DNA from: Lactarius indigo
Taxonomy: Eukaryota; Basidiomycota; Agaricomycetes; Russulales; Russulaceae
DNA: 64,000 nt
Assembly (NCBI GenBank): GCA_025766275.1
Contig: JAFKAC010000001.1
Location: forward strand, 682,001 to 746,000
Direction: 5' to 3'
In this document: positions 40,775-54,300 of the stretch, one piece after another
Layout of the letters: each line of letters starts with the position of its first letter
Numbering within the stretch: position 1 is the first letter of the stretch
Translations under genes and position numbers: made by a program
Notes under the pieces: generated by a model
Told to the model about the DNA's origin: nothing
Seen by the model: the letters and a program-made list of their open reading frames with translations, nothing else
The model's database searches: none

Positions 40775-41864
40775 TTTTTGATTTTTTCTCCTCAATCATA
40801 ACTCGACTCCAATATACCTTTGTATATCAGAATGGCAAGACCTTACAGTTGCCGGATTGCATTAGTGTTCCTACTGTATTTCTTTCCTGATATTCGTTGT
40901 AGACTTTCTCCTGCGCTCGCAATACCTGGATCTTCGATTTCATCACCAACTTGTCGTTGACCACCCCACACTTTAATACAGAAGCGGAAAGTAGTGTATT
41001 GCACTTGTGGAGTAAGGGTTTGCATAGGCTTGATATAATATTGTCGCGCGTACAGGCATGAAAAAACAAGTGGGAGAGGAGGCGGCGCGTGGGAGGTCAC
41101 ATATCTACAGCATACTGCAAGGGTCTCAAAAAGCTGTGCCATTGACCTCCGGTTCAACTTCGTGCGTTTGACGTTATACTTTATCGCCAAAAGTAGTCAA
41201 CTGTCGATTCATTGTAGTAATTATGGGCGCACCTAGGTCTTGTTATCCGTCTGCAGACTATTGGGGTGTAGTCTCATGTGTAGGTGGGTCGGCTGCAGAT
41301 AGAGCCCCAATTCTGGCGGGCGGCCATAGCAAATCCGTTTTGTGTGGAAGGACTTTTGAGGCGGCAGTTCGTTGGAAATTAAGCGGCCCCCACGAGAAGA
41401 ACTCGGTGAAGATACAGTAGCGACCATTCTCATCCCCGGTTCGTGTCTCGTTGATGTGTCCGGATGGGCGGGAACAGGAAATAAAATCTAGTTAGGTTCT
41501 GAAAGAACTGTACAGCACCGTGACCACCGAGAGATAGAAGAGACACACAGCCTCATATTCGAGGTCTCACCTCGGCGATACTCCAGGTTTAAGACGTAGT
41601 TTCGCGTGATTTATCCGGCCTCATGCTGATGCTGTACAGTATTTGCAATCAATCCTCTTCACTGGGGGACAATGCCATAAGCAGCCGGGACTCGGGAATA
41701 CGTGGGCCGAAAGCTGAAAAATCAACTTCGAGAGTTTTCTTCTTTTTCTGATGGCCAGTTCGCGTCGGCGGCTGGAATGGGCTCGTCGTCCTATCATTGG
41801 GTTCTTATTAAATAAATACAACTGGTTCCATACAGTATAACCTGCCCCAAACACCCTCCACGTC
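40775..41864. other. Intergenic between tRNA and thioesterase-like gene
   Basis: No gene can be supported. A minus-strand stretch at 40830-40975 could be the last exon of a gene, but no upstream exons or known motif were found. Confidence 0.35.
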
Positions 41865-43221
41865 ATGCTCTCCACGTCCCCAGCTGCAGCCCTCTCCCTC
41901 GGCCTCAGCGTCTTACCGGGGCTCGCTAAAACTTTCGCTTTTCTACTTCTCATTCTGAATGTGCGATCCCTGCCATTGGTCTGGCACTGTACGTGGCTTC
42001 CATTCTTCCGTTCTCCAAAATCCGTTTTTCGTGTCGCATGCTTATAATTATTATCAGTCAATGTGTTCTTGCCCATCACCAGGTTGTGGTGGCTCGCCCG
42101 CCGTGCGCGCATACGCACATTCTTTTCGTCTTCCACCAACAAAAACGACGCGCACAAGTTCCGCGACGACCTTGTGCCCATCGGCCAGAATCCGCTTGAC
42201 CACAAGTTAGTGACTAAAGCCTGGGCGGGTTGGTAGTGGTTACACTTCTACTTCTCTTTGTTGGCTGATTTCTCTGCTCTTTTTTGGCAGGCCCTGATGA
42301 ATGTGACTACAACTGGCACCTCAGCAATTCGTCTTACCCGAAGGTGAGTGAAGCGATTCCTGCGCGGGTCGAGTCGGGTGAAAGGCTAGGGCTGAGCGTC
42401 ATGCACCAAAATAGCTCCTTGATTTGGCGCGTACGAACAGCGTCTTGTACGTCTTTCCTTCGTATATACTCGCCGGGGGCGGGGTCGCGCTGGCCGGTAT
42501 GTCTCGTGTTGCAGTCGTTCCCCGGCTACTCTGCTGATCACATCGTCTCGTGCAGGCACGCACTTCCAATTCCTACGTGAGATCCCCATATTTGCGCGCT
42601 ACGAGGTACGCTCGCAAATCGTCGGCTGGGACCACAAATGGGTACGATTCACTCATTCACTCGCCCGCCTGACGCCTGCTCATCTTCTGTTTCATGCAGC
42701 TCTATATCGTCCACCGCTTCGTCTCGCACCACAAGCCCGCATCGCGCCGGTCCGCGCCATCCACCACCAACAACCCCGGCTCCAAAACCGACGACGACAG
42801 CAGCTCCTCCTCGGCGCCGACGCCATCAGCCTCCAGCGCGAACCTCCAAGCACACGTCGCGCGCGCCGTAGCTGCGGCGCACGAGCCCGAGCCGGACGGT
42901 GCAACGCTCCACTGCATCTCCGTGAACGTGATGGTGTTTAAGCATGGGAGAATCACGGTCCCGCCTGCGCTCGTGCTCGCGGGCGAGGGATTTGGCGCGA
43001 CGTACGAACAGGGTGCCGCTGCGCGTGCACGCGCGGTAGAGCTTGGGAGCAAGAGGATGCGCGAGCTGTACCGCGGCGCGTGGCGGGCCGTGCCGGAAGG
43101 TCCCGAGCGCTGGTGGGACGCGGCGATGCACGGACTTGAGGAGCGTATCGAGCGACGCGTGGCGCGGGTAATTGGTGTGCGTGTGGGACTCGAGGGCGCG
43201 TTGGAGGTCCCAGGGCTGTGA
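41865..43221 (+). CDS. Thioesterase-like hot-dog (THEM6 / 4HBT_2 type) protein
   Basis: Six exons: 41865-41988, 42058-42228, 42291-42343, 42415-42496, 42556-42641, 42700-43221. All introns are 58-71 bp, GT-AG and in phase, giving 345 residues. The N-terminus has a hydrophobic segment (residues 17-32, A-F-L-L-L-I-L), then L-P-L-V-W-H. The hot-dog core starts with D-E-C-D-Y-N-W-H-L-S-N-S-S-Y-P-K across introns 2 and 3, then F-P-S-Y-I-L-A-G-G, and G-T-H-F-Q-F-L-R-E-I-P-I-F-A-R-Y-E-V across intron 4. A Ser-rich insert precedes the last conserved block (K-H-G-R-I-T-V-P-P). This family is thought to act on acyl thioesters, probably membrane-bound; the substrate is unknown. Confidence 0.8.
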
Positions 43222-43962
43222 TATATACCCTAGATGTTTTGTGTAATTGCTTTCTTTCACAGTAATTAGAATAGAGCTTTGTGTGTACGCGCACATTTAC
43301 ACTGGCAGTAACGCAGATCCGGAAGGGGCACAAGTCAAGCAATTTATGATTGCGGGTGTTTGCGCTCTCATGGGGCCATGTGCGCGGTTCACCGGTTCAC
43401 TACCGGCGCGCGGACCTTCTCTGGCATGGATCCGGAGCGTGTCAGACCTGCCAGTGTATGCACAACAGCTTGGCGACGCAGCATTGGCTCATGGTTCGAA
43501 TCCACGACCTACTCTGACATTGCACTACCAACTAAGTGACTTTAAAACCCACTGTACCTCCTCCAGCACGCTATGACCTCACTTCTGTGTCCATGATATC
43601 CTATCTACGTTTTTTTTTTTGGATCCAGTCCCATTTACGTTTGCGTTTGCATTCTAACCATTCCCTCTAGCAAGCCCGTGACTCTGCTCCTGTTTCAAGT
43701 TGTTCACACCTTGGTTCACACTTTCCAGACTCCTTTAAGACGACATGTCATAAATAGGAAATACATTTAACGACATCGGCTTGGTGAAGAGGCTTTTCGC
43801 AGATCAGGTTGGGATAAACTACGGGCTTGGAGTCGTGCATACAGTAACGTAATCCGCTAGTCCTAATCGGTCAACGTTGGAGGGGCGTTCGATCCTAGGA
43901 TAACTGTCGGGTGTCCCCCTCTGTGTCGCGGCTCTCCTCGCTACATTCTTCGATACTCAGAA
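43222..43962. other. Intergenic with a short LINE-like tail
   Basis: No gene. At 43609-43640 a T run is followed by GGATCCAG...CATTTACGT, resembling the LINE tail at 62649-62680 (T run, GAATCCATTTACGT). It may be a very short, 5'-truncated insertion. Confidence 0.4.
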
Positions 43963-46900
43963 ATGGCGGATATTGAGGCTCAGATCCATAGGAGCCAGCC
44001 TGCTACTACCACAGATCTTCGACGTCCTCAATCCGCAGTTATCGCAGAGCCTACTACAACCACCACAGATCTGCGGACACCAAGTTCCACTTATCCTCGA
44101 CCTCCAGATACCGCAGATGCTCAGCTTCAGGTCACAAGTACAAATGACCGTCCTCATGGGAACACTCCTGTCACACCTCCAGCGCAAATTGCGGGTAATC
44201 CAGATCCTCTGCTGGGTACGTTCATTCGACATGTCACAGCTTGTACTATTCTCATTCATGCACTAGGCGAGAAGTACGGAGACTCTTCTGATGGACTGTG
44301 GTCCATGTACCTCACCGAGGCCGAGAAGCAGGATAAGGACGTAACTGAGAGTTGGAAGGGGGACACAGAGGGGATCCTCGTATTTGTGAGCCCTTCTCTA
44401 TCTTGTGCATATCCACCAGCTGAGACACACGTTGAAGACCGGTCTATTCTCCGCCACCGTCGCCGCCTTCATTATCGAAAGTTACAAGCTGTTATCTCCC
44501 AATCCTAGCGATACGACCAATGCACTCCTCACTCAAATATCGGTACAACTCGTCAATATCTCCAATGGGACACCTCTCGCGAGCGTTGTAGCGAAGAGCA
44601 ATCAGCCATTCAAACCAACAACCTCCGCAGTCAGGGTCAACGTGCTGTGGTTCCTCAGTTTGGTCCTCAGCCTGACTTGCGCGCTATCCGCGACATTGAT
44701 GCAGCAATGGGCCCGAAGGTATCAGGAACTTGCTCAGCACCATGGTGCACCTCACAGGCGTGCACGTATGAGAGCCTACGTATTCGATGGGATTAGCAAA
44801 TTCGGAATGGCTCGAGCGGTCGCGACGATGCCGACGATCCTCCACATATCTGTCTTCCTCTTCTTCGCTGGCCTCGTCGACTTCCTTTTCCCCATCGACA
44901 AGACAGTTTCATACTTCACCCTCGGCTGGGTTGCGGCGTTCGCTTTGGCGTACACAGTGTTGACGATTTTACCAAACTTGTACCTCAATTGCCCTTATGC
45001 CACACCCCTGTCCGGACTCACATGGCGGTTGTCCCAGTTTTCCTTGGTCGTTGTTTTAAAGGCCGCGCTCGAAATTGAGGGCCTATTTCATAATCCCTTA
45101 TTGAAGCTATGGAGTCGAGTCAACCAGCACGTGACGGCGTCGGGTGTTGAAAGGTGGAGGGAGACGCTCAAAAATCAAGTCAAAGTACATCGACAGTGGC
45201 TTTCCGAAGGCCTACGGAAGAGCACTGAGCGTAATGCCAAAGGCGCCCCATCCACGGTAGTCGCAAGTGCGCTCGAATGGACACTTACAGCTCTCGACGA
45301 AGACAAAGAGATCGAAACATTTGCGGCAGGCGTGCCAGGGTTCTTCGACTCCCGTACTGTTCCAGACGCGACCTCGGCAATCCTTCCCCTCATGTCCGAA
45401 AAGTCGCCGACCGATGCCATCCTCGGATCCCGCCTCTACGACCTCTTCAAGACTTGCGTACCAGGGGCCTCACCACTTAACGAGGAAGAGCGTAAGCGCC
45501 GTCTGCGGGTGTGTCTAAAGTGCCTGTGTTATTTCGGGAGAGCGTTCAATCAGTTTGGTGCCTCTGAGCCGTTGCCGTCCTACTTTCCCCGCACCCTTGC
45601 CAGTCCAGAGATCATTCGTCGCATTCAGACTGAATTGGACCCTGTGATCCATGTGATGGGACTTTGTTTCGGTACATTGGTCGTAACGAAGCTGGCGGCT
45701 GACGTCAGATCAAGTGCGGACTCGAATATTCAAATCGACGATGAGCAGCTGGCATGCCTATCGGCTATCCTTGGGACCGAAAGCCGGGACGTGAGGCTTT
45801 GTCTTACGCAGCCAGGCGTCGTCCAGCTCGCAAGCATGGTATCCCTCGCGTTGGATGACTTTTCCTCCTTGATCGCCAACGTAGTGCCGTCAGATGTTCT
45901 TGATGTAGTCCAACAGACGCTCGATATCGTATCTCAGACCCTTCCTGCTGAAGAGGCCATCGAACTACCGTTCAATTGGTCGAACACACAAACTAACATC
46001 ATAGGTGGCAATTTTGATCGCATCATCGCATCACGCCTCCGCAACCTCCTTCAGATGTACATATCGGGCTCCTCAACTCTCACGGACGACGTGCGCAAGG
46101 CCTGTCTGCGATTGTGCCTGAAGAGCCTGTGGTTTTATGCAAAAGCGTACCATCAGCTCGGCGCTTCCAAGCAATTGCCGCCCTATTTCCTCCATGTCAT
46201 TGCCACGCCAGAGAACACGCGCCGCATTCAGCAGGAAGGAGATCGGACTTCTCGCGTGTTAGGATATTGTTTCGAGGCGTTGGTCGTAACTAAGCTTGCA
46301 GCTGATATCAACTCAGGCACCGTTAGTGTTGGTGATCAGGAGCTGGCATGCCTCTCCGCTATCCTTGGTGCCGAGAACCATGACGTAGAGGTTTGGCTTG
46401 AACTTCCGGGCGCTATCGAACATATGGCCCTATTTTCCCTTGTACTCAGTGAAGTTGGCTCCACGGGCACCCCCATGTTCCCATTACCCACCTTTCCCAT
46501 GCCAGCCCATGCCCCTGCCCCTACCATGTCCCCCTTCTACCATGTCCCTGGCACGACCGTGTACCCCAACCCTGGCACGACCGTGTACCCTATGTACCCT
46601 GACACTGGTGCCACCATGTACGACCCTGGCGCTACCGTGTACCCCGTTCCTGGAACGACTGTGTACCCTATTCCTGGCACGACTATGTACCCTACCCCTG
46701 GTGTGACATATCCTATCCCTGGAACGACCATATACACCACTCCTGGGACCTTCATATCACCCTACTACCCCACCCCTGGCACTACTGCATGGTCCACATC
46801 CCCCACCCCCGTGTTCCCCATCCACAGGACCGGCGACAGAGAGAGGTTGGATGTGTGGGATGTAGTCCAACAGACATTTAGCATCCTGCTCTACACTCTC

Positions 46901-49018
46901 CCAGCTGGGATGGACACCAGGAATAGTCAGGTAGAGTCCGGTGGCGGGTTTGGAACCAATCTTCGAAACCGACTAAATGACCTCCTCGAGAGGTCCGTAA
47001 TAGGGAACCCCGGAACCCCATCTCTCCCAAATGAAGTGCGCATAACGTGTCTGAAGAGCCTGTGGTACCACGAAATAGCATGTCATCGCCTTCATGCTCC
47101 TCGGTCGTTGCCGACATTAGACCTTTTCCCTATCCACTTCATCACGCCAGAAATCGCACGCCGCATTCATGACGAAGATGACCTCGTTACCCGTGTGACA
47201 GGGTGCTGTTTCCTATCGTTGGTCGTCAACCGCTTCGCGACCAGCTTCAGTCGATTTGGGAGGCGCGAGCTGACTTCCCTATCAGCTATTCTCGGTATTG
47301 ACGATCTTAGCTCGAAGGTGATCCATCGGCATTTTAAGCCTGGTATCATTCAGCTTGTGAACATGGTTTCCTTCGCATCCCGCGAGGTCGACTCCTTTGT
47401 CACCAATACGGTTCCGTCGGATGTGCAACATGTAGTCAGACAGACAATCGGTATCCTCGTTCAAGCCCTTCCGGCTGAATTGAAGGTCGAGCTGCATCTA
47501 GATCAGCCAGACGCCCTGATGAACATCCATGATGCCTCGATTAAATCCATCGTCGTATCCCTCCTTCGCGACCTCCTCAAGACGTGCACACTGAGGACCT
47601 TCCCTCTCCCGGAAGAAGTACGCACGCGCTGTCTGAGAATGTGTCTCTACGGCCTGTGGTATTTGGGAAAAGACCTCCAACAACTTGGTGATTCTCAGCT
47701 GTTTGCGCCTGAATTCCTCGACCTTGCAAGTCCGGAAATTATTCACCAAATTCGGACCGAAACGGACCGAGCTTGCCGTGCGGTAGGACGTTGTGTCGAG
47801 GCGTTGGTCGTAAGTCGTCTAGCGGCGAGCGCCGACCCGACTATTCAAATTGGCGACGAGGCGCTGGGGCGCTTATCAGCTATCCTTGGCACAGAGAGCC
47901 ACAACTCGAGGTTGTGGCTTAGCCGTCCTGGTGTCGTAGAACTCGCAACCATGGTTTCCCTCTTACTCAGTGAGATCGACACCTTGCTCTCCGACACAGC
48001 ACCGTCGCATGTGTTAGATACGATTGAAGAGACGTTCAGCATAGTCTCTCCGACACTGCTGGCCGAATTCGACGCCGAGCCAATGAGCCCAACTGACGGT
48101 CAGTGTGAAGTCATCCTTTGATCCCTGGTCTCTGCGGTCTGAAGTTGCTTATCAGAGACGTCGTCACGGTCTTACACTGCCCCACCGTACGAAATATACG
48201 AGAGTCGTTCACGTATGTGTTTGAAGTACCTGTGGCAGTGCGCAAGGGGATACAATCAGCTTGGGACTTCGGTGCCCTTACCGTCCTTCGTCCGCATCAC
48301 TCTCACCAATCAAGAGGTCACTTGGCGCATTCATACCGCAAGGGACATCAATGCTCGTGTGACAGGACGCTGCTTTGGGGCTTTGATCGTAAATAAATTG
48401 GTGGACAACTTCAACTCACGCACTTCCTTCAGCAATGGTGTCTACGATGCAGACCTGGCGTGCATATCGTCTATCCTTGGCACCGCGCCTAGTGAAATTT
48501 TACGTTGGCCTCACCCTTCTGCCGTCATCAAACTCCTGAACGTTGTTTCCCTCATGTCGGGCGAAATAGAAACCTTACTCGCACAGAGGCCAACGCCAGT
48601 GGAATCAATGTCGATGGGGCCAACGCCAGTGTGGCAACCGCCAGTGATGGTGCCACCGACGATGGCACCAGCGCCGGTAGATATGCTGAGCATAGTTCAA
48701 CAAACTATTGATGTCATCGGCCCAGAGCTTGTTCTAGGTGGCGCGTTCACCTGTGGCGACCTGCCCATGGACCAGGTATCGCTGTTCCGCAAAATATGTT
48801 CGAAAATCGCGAATGCACAACCCGATAATCGGTTCACGGACCAGACGATGGGAATATTAGACCAACTGCAGCAGATATCGAAAAAACTGCCTATGGTGGA
48901 GTACAGGATGAGGCGATGTGCAAGCTCGATATTTAGTCCGCAATTTGTTAGGGGACGGGTTAATTCGACAACTCGGCCAGAATACGAGGTAAGAAGGAGG
49001 CGCTCGAAGTCAATCTAG
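43963..49018 (+). CDS. DUF6535 repeat protein D1
   Basis: Four exons: 43963-44215, 44267-44385, 44438-48098, 48156-49018 (introns 51, 52 and 57 bp, all in phase), 1,631 residues. Residues 1-84 are low complexity. Then comes the DUF6535 domain: W-S-M-Y, W-K-G-D-T-E-G-I-L-V-F joined across intron 2 to T-G-L-F-S-A, I-I-E-S-Y-K-L-L, L-M-Q-Q-W-A-R-R-Y, with four likely membrane helices up to about residue 310. The rest is built of five related ~180-residue units, each with C-L-K-S-L-W-Y, a G-A-S-x-x-L-P step, R-R-I, R-V-x-G-x-C-F-x-A-L-V-V and L-S-A-I-L-G. A Pro-Gly-Thr repeat lies between units two and three. The function of the family is unknown; a membrane-anchored helical-repeat protein is inferred. 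Confidence 0.85.
46541..46800 (+). repeat. PGT minisatellite in D1
   Basis: Tandem units of about 24-27 bp coding for P-G-T-T-V-Y-P and variants, about nine to ten copies (residues ~825-912). Confidence 0.8.
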
Positions 49019-49283
49019 AAGTCTATTGTATACTACAAGTCGCTGGAAGTGGCGCTTCGTACTGTCTTGGTGATTTGGGTTTTTCAAGTTGTATTGTCAC
49101 GCGGCACCCGCTTCAATTTTATTTTTGATTCGATTTCTGTGCGCCTGAGGGCAGATTACCCTGGCGCTTCACTACATATGCTACGTAGCTATTGTTCAGC
49201 TTCGTCAATTATCATTCATACCTTAGTTTCTGACTGGGTCGTGGCGTCTACTTACGTGCGTGAGAGGATTCTAACCATAATAA

Positions 49284-49429
49284 TAGGGTCTTTCAAAGTT
49301 CCCTTATTTTTTTCCCTTATTAAACACATTAAGATGCCCATTAAACCCGTTTTGGGTGTAAATTGGACAATAATGTGAAATTTAATGAAACAAAAATGGA
49401 CCAAAATAAGGGAACTTTGAAAGACCCTA
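49284..49429. mobile_element. 146-bp MITE with 27-bp perfect inverted repeats
   Basis: Ends at 49284-49310 and 49403-49429 are perfect inverted repeats starting TAGGGTCTTTCAAAGTTCCC. The flanking sequence ATAA on both sides (49280-49283, 49430-49433) fits a short target duplication. The interior is AT-rich and non-coding. It lies 266 bp after the D1 stop and is not seen after D2. Confidence 0.8.
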
Positions 49430-49620
49430 ATAAAGTGTTGACAAGAACAGAATTGATCACACTAATTGCGCCAACTAATTGCGTCATGCTCGAGAGTTGC
49501 CCTTCATTAAATAACCTGACTATTGAACGCGGGGTCATGACCGGTAATATATGGCGGGCCTCGATTCCGTATTCAAGGTATAGATTCGTAGCTGCGAGAC
49601 TAAGAGAGGAAAACCCAACT

Positions 49621-50592
49621 TCAAATGTCAGGCACGGACCATGACGTAAAAGAAGCAGGACTGGGAAACAGACCAAGTAAGCCTGAGGATACTTCTCGCC
49701 GGCGTTTTGCCTCTGGTCCCGCTGACGCGGTTCGCACTGCCAGAATACAGCCTGAGTGTATCCTCCTCGTCCGAGTCGCCTCCATTCGCGCCTGTCCTGC
49801 GCCAGGGTTATCCCCCTCTACCCTCCGTGACTGATGCACCTGCGCATATGCACGTTGCAAGGCAAGAGCGCGCACCTCCTCCGGCACGTTCTCCCAATAC
49901 ATATCCTCTCGCAGTCCCTTCAGCAGCTTCAGCTCTAGCTCCTACACGCTCAGAGCACGTGGCACCCAGCGGCGCCTGTGCGTGCTCACGCGTCGTCAGG
50001 CGTAAATAACACTGCTAGCAGACGACAAAAGAAATCGACAAGGGAGCGAGAGAGAGGAGGGACGCTGTCGAGGCCCTTGCTGTAGCCGACACAGCCAAGC
50101 GTCTCCGTGGGTAGGGTGGAAAGCGCGAGCAGCACGGCCTTTGCTCATATCGGGGCACACGTCACGCGAAAAGCACGCAGGTGGGCGGGTACGACCGCGG
50201 AAGGGGCGGTTTAGCAGCGGGCACATGCTCTAGCTCATCGGGAGGGTCATGCGCGTTTTGGTTTCGCTGAGCACAGCAGGATCGGTGAACCAACTGGCGG
50301 CGGTGCGGAGTAGGATGCTCTTGCGATACTCAGCATACCCTAACGCTCTTTGGTGAGCGTACGGGGGCGCGCCTCCGATTTCTCGACGAGAGTTGGTAAG
50401 CGGCCGCGCGCCGTCCCGGTCGAAGGGGAGGCGGAAGAGGAGGTGGGAGGCGACTTCGGGTTCGTTGAGCGTGACGGGTGCAGGTCCTTTCATCTGGGGA
50501 CGGCATCTGGGGAATATTGGTGGTGTGGGGGAGAGATGGTGCTGGACAGCGCTGGATGGGTTCAGGAGGACGCAGTAGGTTACATATTCCAT
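49621..50592 (-). pseudogene. Uncharacterised module gene M1, decayed
   Basis: Minus-strand sequence paralogous to M2. From ATG at 50592: M-E-Y-V-T-Y, M-K-G-P-A-P-V-T-L-N, P-P-Y-A-H-Q-R-A-L-G-Y-A-E-Y-R, then (after a frameshift near 50275) N-Q-N-A-H-D-P-P-D-E. A further conserved part near 49902-49800 reads M-Y-W-E-N-V-P-E-E-V-R-A-L-A-L-Q-R. In-frame stops and shifts make it a likely pseudogene, or a gene with introns that were not resolved. No family was recognised. Confidence 0.5.
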
Positions 50593-51345
50593 CTGTGGAG
50601 TGGAACGGGTGGGGGATGTCCTCCTGTTCAGCGTCGTCAAACTGTGGGTTGAGAAGTGGAGCGAGACGTGACGTACGATGTAGACGCGACGTATGATGTA
50701 GACGGTTCGAGCCTCCCAATGTTCGGGACTACAGTAAAATCGGGGAAAGCCGTGTGTAACTTGTAACCTTTGCCCAGTCCTTGCGTCAAACCTCGTACCA
50801 TCGGCGAGTCGGGGTCGTGTTTTGTCGACGAGGATCATCCGTACACCGAAGGAACAGTTGCCTTTCGTTGCTACAGTGGCACGTGCTTAATCAAGATTCA
50901 AGCTCTTGACAATGGGGTCCCCCATCCACCCAGAGGCATCGTCATTGTCGCTATGACTGTAACTCAACTGAGGCGAGGAAGATATGTGAGCGGAAAAAGA
51001 TGGTACGCACGACACGCAAATGATCCGATACATGTGAGCACGCATTGGGATTGGGAGGTCACATTAGAAGCCATCTATGACGTCCACGCACACGTTTCGA
51101 AAACTCTGCACCCCGCGATATTCCGCACATACCCATCACACTCCCATGCAGGCTCCCATGCCCACCGGATGAAAAGATTGGTTCAGAACAGGCATTGACC
51201 GGTTATATTAACACTGGCATGCGCTCAAAAGGGCAACACTGTCATTCGAATGACAGCCTGAGAACTGACAAGTACTGACCCGTCGATTGTCGCAATTTGG
51301 GTGCCTCTTCCAGTTCTCCTCTTCGCTACATTCTTGAAACCAGAA
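50593..51345. other. Intergenic upstream of D2
   Basis: No gene. Parts resemble the region upstream of D3 (for example CTCTTGACAA, CACCCATCCACCCAG-like block near 50925 and 58485), showing that the array duplicated as units including upstream sequence. Confidence 0.5.
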
Positions 51346-54300
51346 ATGGCCGATATCGAGGCACAGATACATGGTGCTACTGAGCATCAGCCTGCAAGTA
51401 CTCCCGCAAATCCTCAAAGTCCTCAACCTGCAGTTATCGCAGCTACTCAGCCAACTACACCCACCATAAATCCTCAGACAACGAACCCCACAAATGACCG
51501 TCTTCATGGGGACGTTCCTCCCTCGCAAATTCCGGGTACTATGGATCCTCTACAGGGTATGTTCATTCGACTTTTCATAACTTGTATTCTCATTCGTGTA
51601 CCAGGCGAGAAGTACGGAGACTCCTCTGATGGGTTGTGGTCCATGTACCTCACTGAGTCCGAGAAGCAGGATAAGGATGTAACCGAGAGTTGGAAGGGAG
51701 ACACAGAGGGGATCCTCGTCTTTGTGAGCCCTTCTCTATCTTGTGCATATTCATCAATTGAAATACGTATTGAAGACCGGTCTATTCTCCGCCACCGTCG
51801 CCGCCTTCATTATTGAGAGTTACAAGCTGTTATCTCCCAATCCTAGCGATACGACCAATGCACTCCTCACTCAAATATCTGGTCAACTAGTCAACATCTC
51901 CAATGGGACACCTCTCGCGAGCGTTGTAGCGAAGAGCAATCAGCCATTCAAACCAACAACCTCCGCAGTCAGGGTCAACGTGCTGTGGTTCCTCAGTTTG
52001 GTCCTCAGCTTAACTTGCGCGCTCTCCGCAACATTGATGCAGCAATGGGCCCGACGGTATCAGGAACTTGCGCAGCACCACGGTGCACCTCATAGGCGTG
52101 CGCGTATGCGAGCCTACGTATTCGATGGGATTAGCAAATTCGGAATGGCTCGAGCGGTCGCGACGATGCCGACGATCCTCCACATATCTGTCTTCCTCTT
52201 CTTCGCAGGTCTCATCGACTTCCTTTTCCCCATTGACAAGAGTGTTTCATACTTCACCCTCGGTTGGGTCGCGGCGTTCGCTTTGGCGTATACTGTGTTC
52301 ACGGTTTTACCAAACATGTACCTCAATTGCCCTTATGCCACACCCCTGTCCGGACTCACATGGCGGTTATCCCAGTTTTTCGTGGTCATTGTTTTAAAGG
52401 CCGCGCTCGGAATTGAGGGCCTATTTCATAACTCCTTGTTGAAGTTGGTCAACCAGCACGTGACGGCGCCCAGTGTTGAGAGGTGGAGAGAGGCGCTTAA
52501 AAATCAAGTCAAGGTACATCGACAGTGGCTTTCCGAAGGCTTACGGAAGAGTATCGAGCGTAATGCCAAAGGCGCCCCATCCACGGTAGTCGCAAGTGCG
52601 CTCGAATGGACACTTACAGCTCTCGACGAAGACAAAGAGATCGAAACATTTGCCGCACGCGTACCAGGATTCTTCGACTCCCGCACAGTTCCAGATGCGA
52701 CCCTGGCAATCCTTCCCCTCATGTCCGAGAAGTCGCCGACAGATTCCATCCTCGGATCCCGTCTTTACGGCCTCTTCAAGACTTGCGTACCAGGGGCCTC
52801 ACCTCTCAACGAGGAAGAGCGGAAGTACCGTCTGCGGGTGTGTCTGAAGTGCCTGTGTTATTTCGGAAGAGCGTTCAATCAGTTTGGTGCCTCTGAGCCG
52901 TTGCCATCCTACTTTCCCCGCACCCTTGCCAGTCCGGAGATCATTCATCGCATTCAGACCGAACCGGACCCAGTTATCCATGTGATGGGACTTTGTTTTG
53001 GTGCATTGGTCGTAACGAAGCTGGCGGCTGACATCAAATCAAGTGTGGACTCGAATATTCAAATCGACGACGAACAGCTGGCATGCCTATCGGCTATCCT
53101 TGGGACCGAAAGCCGGGACGTGAGGCTTTGTCTTACGCAGCCAGGCGTCGTCCAGCTCGCAAGCATGGTATCCCTCGCGCTGGACGACGCTGCCTCCCTG
53201 GTCGCCAACGTGGTGCCGTCGGACGTGCTTGATGTAGTCCAACAGACTCTCGATATCCTTTATCATACCCTTCCTGAAGGAGAGACCGTTGGGGTACCGC
53301 TTGATTGGCCAAACGCGTCAAAAAACGTTTCGGCCCGGAGTGGCAAATTTGATCTCGTTGTCGTATCTCGCCTCTGTGACCTCCTTCAGACGTGCATGCC
53401 AGGCTCTTCGACTCTCACAGATGAAGTGCGCAGGGCCTGCCTACGGATGTGCCTGAAGAGCCTGTGGTATTATGCAAATGCATACCATCGGCTTGGTGCT
53501 TCCAAGCAATTTCCGCCCTATTTCCTCCATGCCATTACCACCTCGGACATCACCCGTCGCATTCAGCAGGAAGGGGATCTGACTTCTCGTGTGATAGGAT
53601 ACTGTCTCGAGGCGTTGGTCGTAACTAAGCTTGCGGCTGACATCAACTCAGGCACCGTTAGTGTTGGTGATCAAGAGATGGCATGCCTCTCCGCTATCCT
53701 CGGTGTCAAGAACCATGACGTAGAGGTTTGGCTCAAACTTCCGGGTGCCGTCGAACATATGGGCTTGTTTTTCCTTGCACTCAGTGAAGTTGGCTCTATG
53801 GACGCCCCTGCCCTTACAATGGCCCCCTACAATCCCATCCCCGGCACCAACATGACCCCATACAACCCCATCCCCGACACCAACATGACCCCCTACAACC
53901 ATCCCTGGCGCCAACACGACCCCATACAACCCCATCCCTGGCATCAACAAGCCCCCCTGCAACCCCATATCTGGCATCAACGAGCCCCCCTACGACCCCA
54001 TCTCCTACATCAACAAACCCCTCTACAGCCCCATCTCTGGCATCAACAGGCCCCACTACAGCCCCATCTCTGGCACCAACAACCCCCCCCACAGCCCTAT
54101 CTCCAGCATCAACAAGTCCCCCTACAGCCTTATCCCTGGCACCGACATGACCCCATCCCTGGCACCGGCGGGACCCTCTATTACCCCACCCCTGGCACCA
54201 CCTCCCCCGTCATGTTCTCTACCTTCAGGATCAATGACAGTGAGAAGTCGGATATGTGGGATGTTGTCGAACAGACATTTGGCACCCTTTTTCACACTCT

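Noticed and set aside
40830..41190. Possible minus-strand terminal exon with plausible coding sense
   Set aside because: Only one stretch of about 45 codons looks coding; no upstream exons, start or known motif were found, and two competing frames are equally plausible.
43420..43520. GGTTCGAATCC near 43493 as a second tRNA
   Set aside because: It resembles a B box, but the T stem is imperfect, there is no matching A box or acceptor pairing, and no terminator at the right distance.
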